Positions 60,161 to 64,000 of a DNA stretch of 64,000 bases are shown here, piece after piece. This DNA comes from Melieria omissa. Its lineage: Eukaryota; Arthropoda; Insecta; Diptera; Ulidiidae. The stretch is taken from assembly GCA_963971225.1 (NCBI GenBank), contig OZ020269.1, forward strand, positions 91,966,783 to 92,030,782, given 5' to 3'. Under the pieces are notes generated by a model, which was not told where the DNA came from, searched no databases, and was given only the letters and a program-made list of their open reading frames with translations. Position 1 is the stretch's first letter, and every line of letters starts with the position of its first letter. Made by a program: the position numbers and the translations under genes.

Positions 60161-60667
60161 GGTCACTGTGATTGCATACGAAAACACGCCTGTCGCCGCA
60201 GCAATTGCAAATGCGCCCATTAAAATATACGAATCAATAAACTATGAAATTACGGTCAGTGCTCCCTGCCGGTCGCTTACGCTTGTTGCATTTTATTGCT
60301 GCTGTTCTTTTATTTTATTTTAATGTATTTTTGGAATTTTTTTTATTTACTTGATTTTTTTGTATAAAATTTTTTTTTAAATATTTAAATTTATTTTTTA
60401 ATTTATATTTTCTGTATTTTGTTGTTTGGATTTGTTTGTGTCAATTGCGAAACACTGACCCACTAACCGGCCGAGCAACATTTATTGCAGACTACAATTT
60501 CTGTTTACTGAAATCGCTTGTCCGCATTTTCAAGCTGTGTTTACATTTGAAAGTAAGTCGTGGGCATTAAACGCTTCGCAAATTATTATTATTTTTTAAT
60601 TATTGACACTTTGTGGGTGAAGTTTGATTTCATATTAAAAACGGTATTCGTTGCACTTAATATCCAT

Positions 60668-60782
60668 CAGGCGCGGATTCAGAAAAATATTTCGGAGGGG
60701 TTTTAAAAAGTAATTCTTTAATATTTATAAAATGCTTTTTAATTTGTATGTCGTTTTATAGTCGATCCAAATATTTCGGAAA
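60668..60782 (-). mobile_element. Truncated copy of the hAT-type MITE
   Basis: Starts CAGGCGCGGATTCAGAAAAA and continues through TTAATATTTATAAAAT, TTTAATTTGTATGT and CGATCCAAATATTTCGG, matching the reverse complement of the 50229-50378 element for about 115 bases. The far terminus is missing. Confidence 0.7.
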
Positions 60783-62064
60783 TATTGATGCTGGAAGTGC
60801 TATTCAATAAATGGAACTGAAGATTGCTCTGGAAAGTTTTCCAAGTCGTTTCAAATATCTTTTGAAATCCACAGAGTTTTAGATGCATTGGCTTCTCGCT
60901 TACAGTATGAAAAGCCATGATTTGAGTGTTGTTAAAGAGCTACTGAATTAGTAAATAAAAAAGTGAGGTTACCTTGAGTTTTTGAAAGCTTTTTGTAGCA
61001 ACTCAAAGCAGCTTTCCCTTAGGGTACAGTTAAAGCATTATGATAGCAAAGTTGGTATCAATCCTAATAAAATACAATTACAAATACCTTAAGAACAGAC
61101 TCGAGATCACAGTGTAAAGGGCTCCCATTTAATTTTTGATTTTCACTTGAGGCTTGATGCCGCAGTTTACTAAATGTTCAAAATTTTCGTTCCTTCTGCT
61201 TGTAATTGTTTGTCATTCCATCTACATTTCCCAGTCACAGTTTTTACTTTGGAACTTTTTTTTCCTTCCTAGTCCATTAAGTGAATGTGCATCACTTTCA
61301 CTAGTCGTGCAAGCGCTACAACAACAACAACAACAGTGTTACGTTGCTCTTATTGAAAACACTAACCCTTTGCTTTAAATTTATTTTAACCTTTGAACAA
61401 CAAACAATTAAGGTCAAAAACGATCATAATACGAAAGCATAGATGGAAGCTTCATCATCTACAACTGACAGAATTTCAAATGATTAACGCAACCAATTAG
61501 TGGCGCACACAAGATTTCTTTTTTTGGGGGGGATTCCGTCCACAACTGTTGAGCCCAATAGCAGTTGAAACCATATTGAGTTATTAAAATATTTGCAAGA
61601 TATGAATATTTGAGTGAGGTTTGAACCCCCAAATCCCCCTTTCGTGCTCTCAAGTAGAGTGGACAAGAAGCAACAACAAAATCTTGAGGGCAATTTATTT
61701 GAATGAGATGGTTTACGTCGATCCTTGACTGGTTAGATCGCTCGGAGTATAAGAAAATTGATTGTTGAGTACTACAACATATACTAAAATTAAAAATTGA
61801 GTACTAACTATAATATCTGAACTGTTGAAGCTAGCGTGCTTAGTTCCCAAGGTGGTTAGTCCAATTGCGAATAAGAGTTCATTCGAATTTCTTGGAGATG
61901 CCTTGTTTTCTTGCTTCCTCTTCTCTACCAAGATTTGGTGTGCTAGGTGAGTGTAAGTCAGTGTGGCCAGATTAGGGGGTTTCCCCCTAGTTTTGGGGTA
62001 TATATGTTTGGATTTGAGGGTAAATTTTATGATAAATATTTTAGGGGGAAATATTTTGCAGACA

Positions 62065-62135
62065 TTCGAACAAACGCGCAGGGGATGCCCCTATTAATGC
62101 GAGGCATTGCGTTAGTTCAAGAAGGATATAAGCGT
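62065..62135 (-). mobile_element. Short 3' fragment of the LINE at 57256-58750
   Basis: AACGCGCAGGGGATGCCCCT...GGCATTGCGTTAGTTCAAGA followed by AGGATATA aligns with 57277-57336 in the same orientation with a few differences. Only about 70 bases remain. Confidence 0.55.
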
Positions 62136-64000
62136 TAGCAGATAAATTGGATATATTCTTTGGACGAGTCTTAAATAGTCGTATATACATATTTATTAGT
62201 TAAAAAGTTTAGGTTACGAATGAGCTGAGTATTAGAAAAATGATCGAAACTTGGTTTCGGTTTATTAAAATCGGCTTCGGTTGACCCAATATAATACTTA
62301 ATTTTGTTATAAACTTTAAAAAATGTTCAACAAATTTCATTCCTTCACTATTGAAATGAACAATTTTCAACCAGCTTTTCCGTCTAATACATGCAAACTG
62401 TAAAGCTTTACATAATTCCAAAAACTACCAACACAAACATAAAATATAGTCGAGTTCAGTAGTTGTAAGTACGAAAAGCTCGTAAAATTATCATAAAATT
62501 TTATTGCCACACCACAAATGAGCAGCGGGCAAATAGTGCGCGTGAGTCCCTGCTACTATCGTTTGACCCCACAATTGTATTTCCTTTCATTTCACACAGT
62601 GCACTGTGCTGGACGCTAATCGGGGCAGCCATAGTGGCAGCCATAGCGCCGTCTCACGGCTGATATGATTTAATGCGCATTGGGTGTGCGCGTTGTATGA
62701 ATTGAAATTTTGCGGCACTCACGCGCAATTTAAGCGCAACCAAAATAGACGTTGGTTCACTCCCAAAGTGTGCCGAAGTGTAAAGGGACGGAAGACCAAA
62801 GTGGGCCGATTTGTGGAACTCAGAATTTGTATGCATGTTATAGAGAAATTTAATTGCGTACAGAAAAATATAGGCACACCTGTTAATGCGCACATAAAAC
62901 TAGGCTCACCTGGGCTACGTGGCGTATGAGTGATACGCCTTGCGGTGGAAAAAATACTAAAAATAATACTTGTCACATTGATTTCAATTCATGGTCGTTT
63001 GCGTTCATTCAATGTGCACATTTTATGCGCGTGTGATCTTAATGCGATTGTCGTTATTTAAGTATTCATAAATAATTACAAGCGCATTAAATTTAATTGC
63101 TTTAGTTGTGCCTCGACCAATAATGCCGATAACGTGCTGGCGGTGTCGCCATAGTCATCAACAATCAATTATGATTTCAGTGAATTGTCACTTGGCAGCT
63201 GGATAAATGTTTTTGGCTACACATTGTTGTTGTTGTTGCACTTTAAGAACTGTTGCTGTCGTTGCCATTGTTTCATTGCTTATTGGTTTTGTATTGTGTC
63301 GGCTTATTTATTGATGTTATGGTTGTTGAATTGGTTGTTGGTGTTGTCGTTGCGGTCGCCATCCTTCTTTGCTCATGATTAATTTTCTATTAAATGAAAG
63401 CAATACTCGTGCGGCGCATATCGCCGTACGGCATCTGCCAGCCGACCCGACAACTATCCACAGCGCAATAACTCAAGTGTTATCACATCTATCTCTCCGG
63501 CTGTCTATTCGGTCGCTTCGTCTGGTCGCTCATGTATCCGACTGTCTGTGTGTCTGCGCTACGGTTATTGCTGTCTGTGTGATGAGCAAAGTTGGGCCGC
63601 AAGCCATGGCTGACAATATGGGCAGCAAGCGAAAAGCGCGTGCGGCAGGCAAATGTTGGTGGAGTGGTGGACAAAGACGCGGCTGTGGGGAAAATTGAGT
63701 AGAGGGTGTGAGCCAATTTGGCCTGCAGCTGGAAAATCGTTTCAATGCGCCGCAACCGCATAATAAACGATGATGACAATGACAATACAAATATCAACAA
63801 CAACAATAACCGAGCAAGGTGGCTGTGGACAACACGGCAGATAAGTCTGAAGGCGTTTGAGGCCATTAAAGAACCGCAAAGAAATGGAAATGGTAGAACA
63901 AAAGGCCAACACTACGAAAGGGTGGAAAGGGTGGCAATAGGGAACAATAACGTAACGGCGACAATGAGTGACAATAAATGGTGGCCAGCAGGCAGTTCAG

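Larger units (their letters stand above)
54880..64000. other. RyR first intron or upstream DNA, repeat-rich
   Basis: The missing first RyR coding exon was not found on the minus strand here, so this is intron 1 and/or promoter DNA. It contains mariner, LINE and hAT relics listed separately, AT-rich tracts (for example 55240-55330 and 59220-59540) and trinucleotide repeats. Between 60790 and 62060 and beyond 62140 I see no supported gene. The window ends in ordinary non-coding sequence with CAA/GTT runs. Confidence 0.5.

Noticed and set aside
59571..60220. Glutamine-, alanine- or cysteine-rich frames on both strands
   Set aside because: They are direct translations of CAG/CAA-type trinucleotide repeats, open in several frames at once. 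There are no exon boundaries.
61500..61640. Possible hAT-like miniature element (GGCGCACACAAGATTT start, G-run, later C-runs)
   Set aside because: The putative inverted ends match only weakly and I could not find a clear 8-bp target duplication.
61965..62060. Possible hAT end, CAGTGTGGCCAGATTAGGGG
   Set aside because: It resembles transposon ends seen in flies, but no matching opposite end or duplication is visible.
54880..64000. Search for the first RyR coding exon (expected to end near DDVSFLRT)
   Set aside because: No minus-strand segment with that peptide and a donor was found, so the exon is taken to lie beyond the window.
1..64000. CRISPR array, operon, prophage or other prokaryotic system
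   Set aside because: All genes are intron-bearing insect genes. The tandem repeats seen are transposon-internal or minisatellite, without the regular unique spacers of CRISPR.

Overview
This is nuclear DNA of a higher dipteran insect (a brachyceran fly). The reading frames are split by GT-AG introns, and the encoded proteins agree closely with Drosophila-type genes. The intergenic DNA is AT-rich with many CAA/GTT-type microsatellites. Introns are larger and far more loaded with transposon debris than I would expect for Drosophila melanogaster, which suggests another fly lineage such as a tephritid. That placement is inference.

Layout. Bases 1-12189 hold almost no host coding sequence apart from a doubtful 44-codon frame at 238-372. 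They are dominated by repeats: TTAA-flanked piggyBac-like miniature elements, a mariner remnant, a 1.64-kb palindromic Tc1-like element with two inner hairpins, and a repeat with 270-bp internal tandems. At 12190-14656 (+) is a four-exon F-box/leucine-rich-repeat gene. Convergent to it, after 3.3 kb without a gene, lies flightless I (17959-22340, minus, seven exons, 1247 aa). Divergent from flightless I across a short promoter is a C2H2 zinc-finger gene (22808-25508, +, four coding exons, 837 aa). Tail-to-tail with it is the ryanodine receptor gene RyR (26274-54879 and beyond, minus). I can place every RyR coding exon except the short first one, which must lie beyond the right edge. The 30 constitutive or selected exons keep frame throughout and sum to 5101 codons plus the stop, and two pairs of mutually exclusive exons are visible.

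RyR introns carry LINE fragments, a 150-bp hAT miniature element with an intact 8-bp target duplication, a tRNA-Met-like relic and further TTAA elements. One 300-bp RyR intron is free of stop codons in frame and contains a 24-bp minisatellite. The right end (54880-64000) is first intron or upstream DNA of RyR, with more mariner and LINE relics and trinucleotide repeats.

Functionally the four genes are unrelated: substrate selection for ubiquitin ligase (F-box), actin remodelling and transcriptional coactivation (flightless I), DNA binding (zinc finger), and sarcoplasmic/endoplasmic-reticulum calcium release (RyR). No operon-like logic is expected. I found no new enzymatic or defence system. 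The most unusual items are the compound palindromic Tc1 element, the cluster of four TTAA/CCC element families with a three-level nest, and the stop-free minisatellite intron in RyR.
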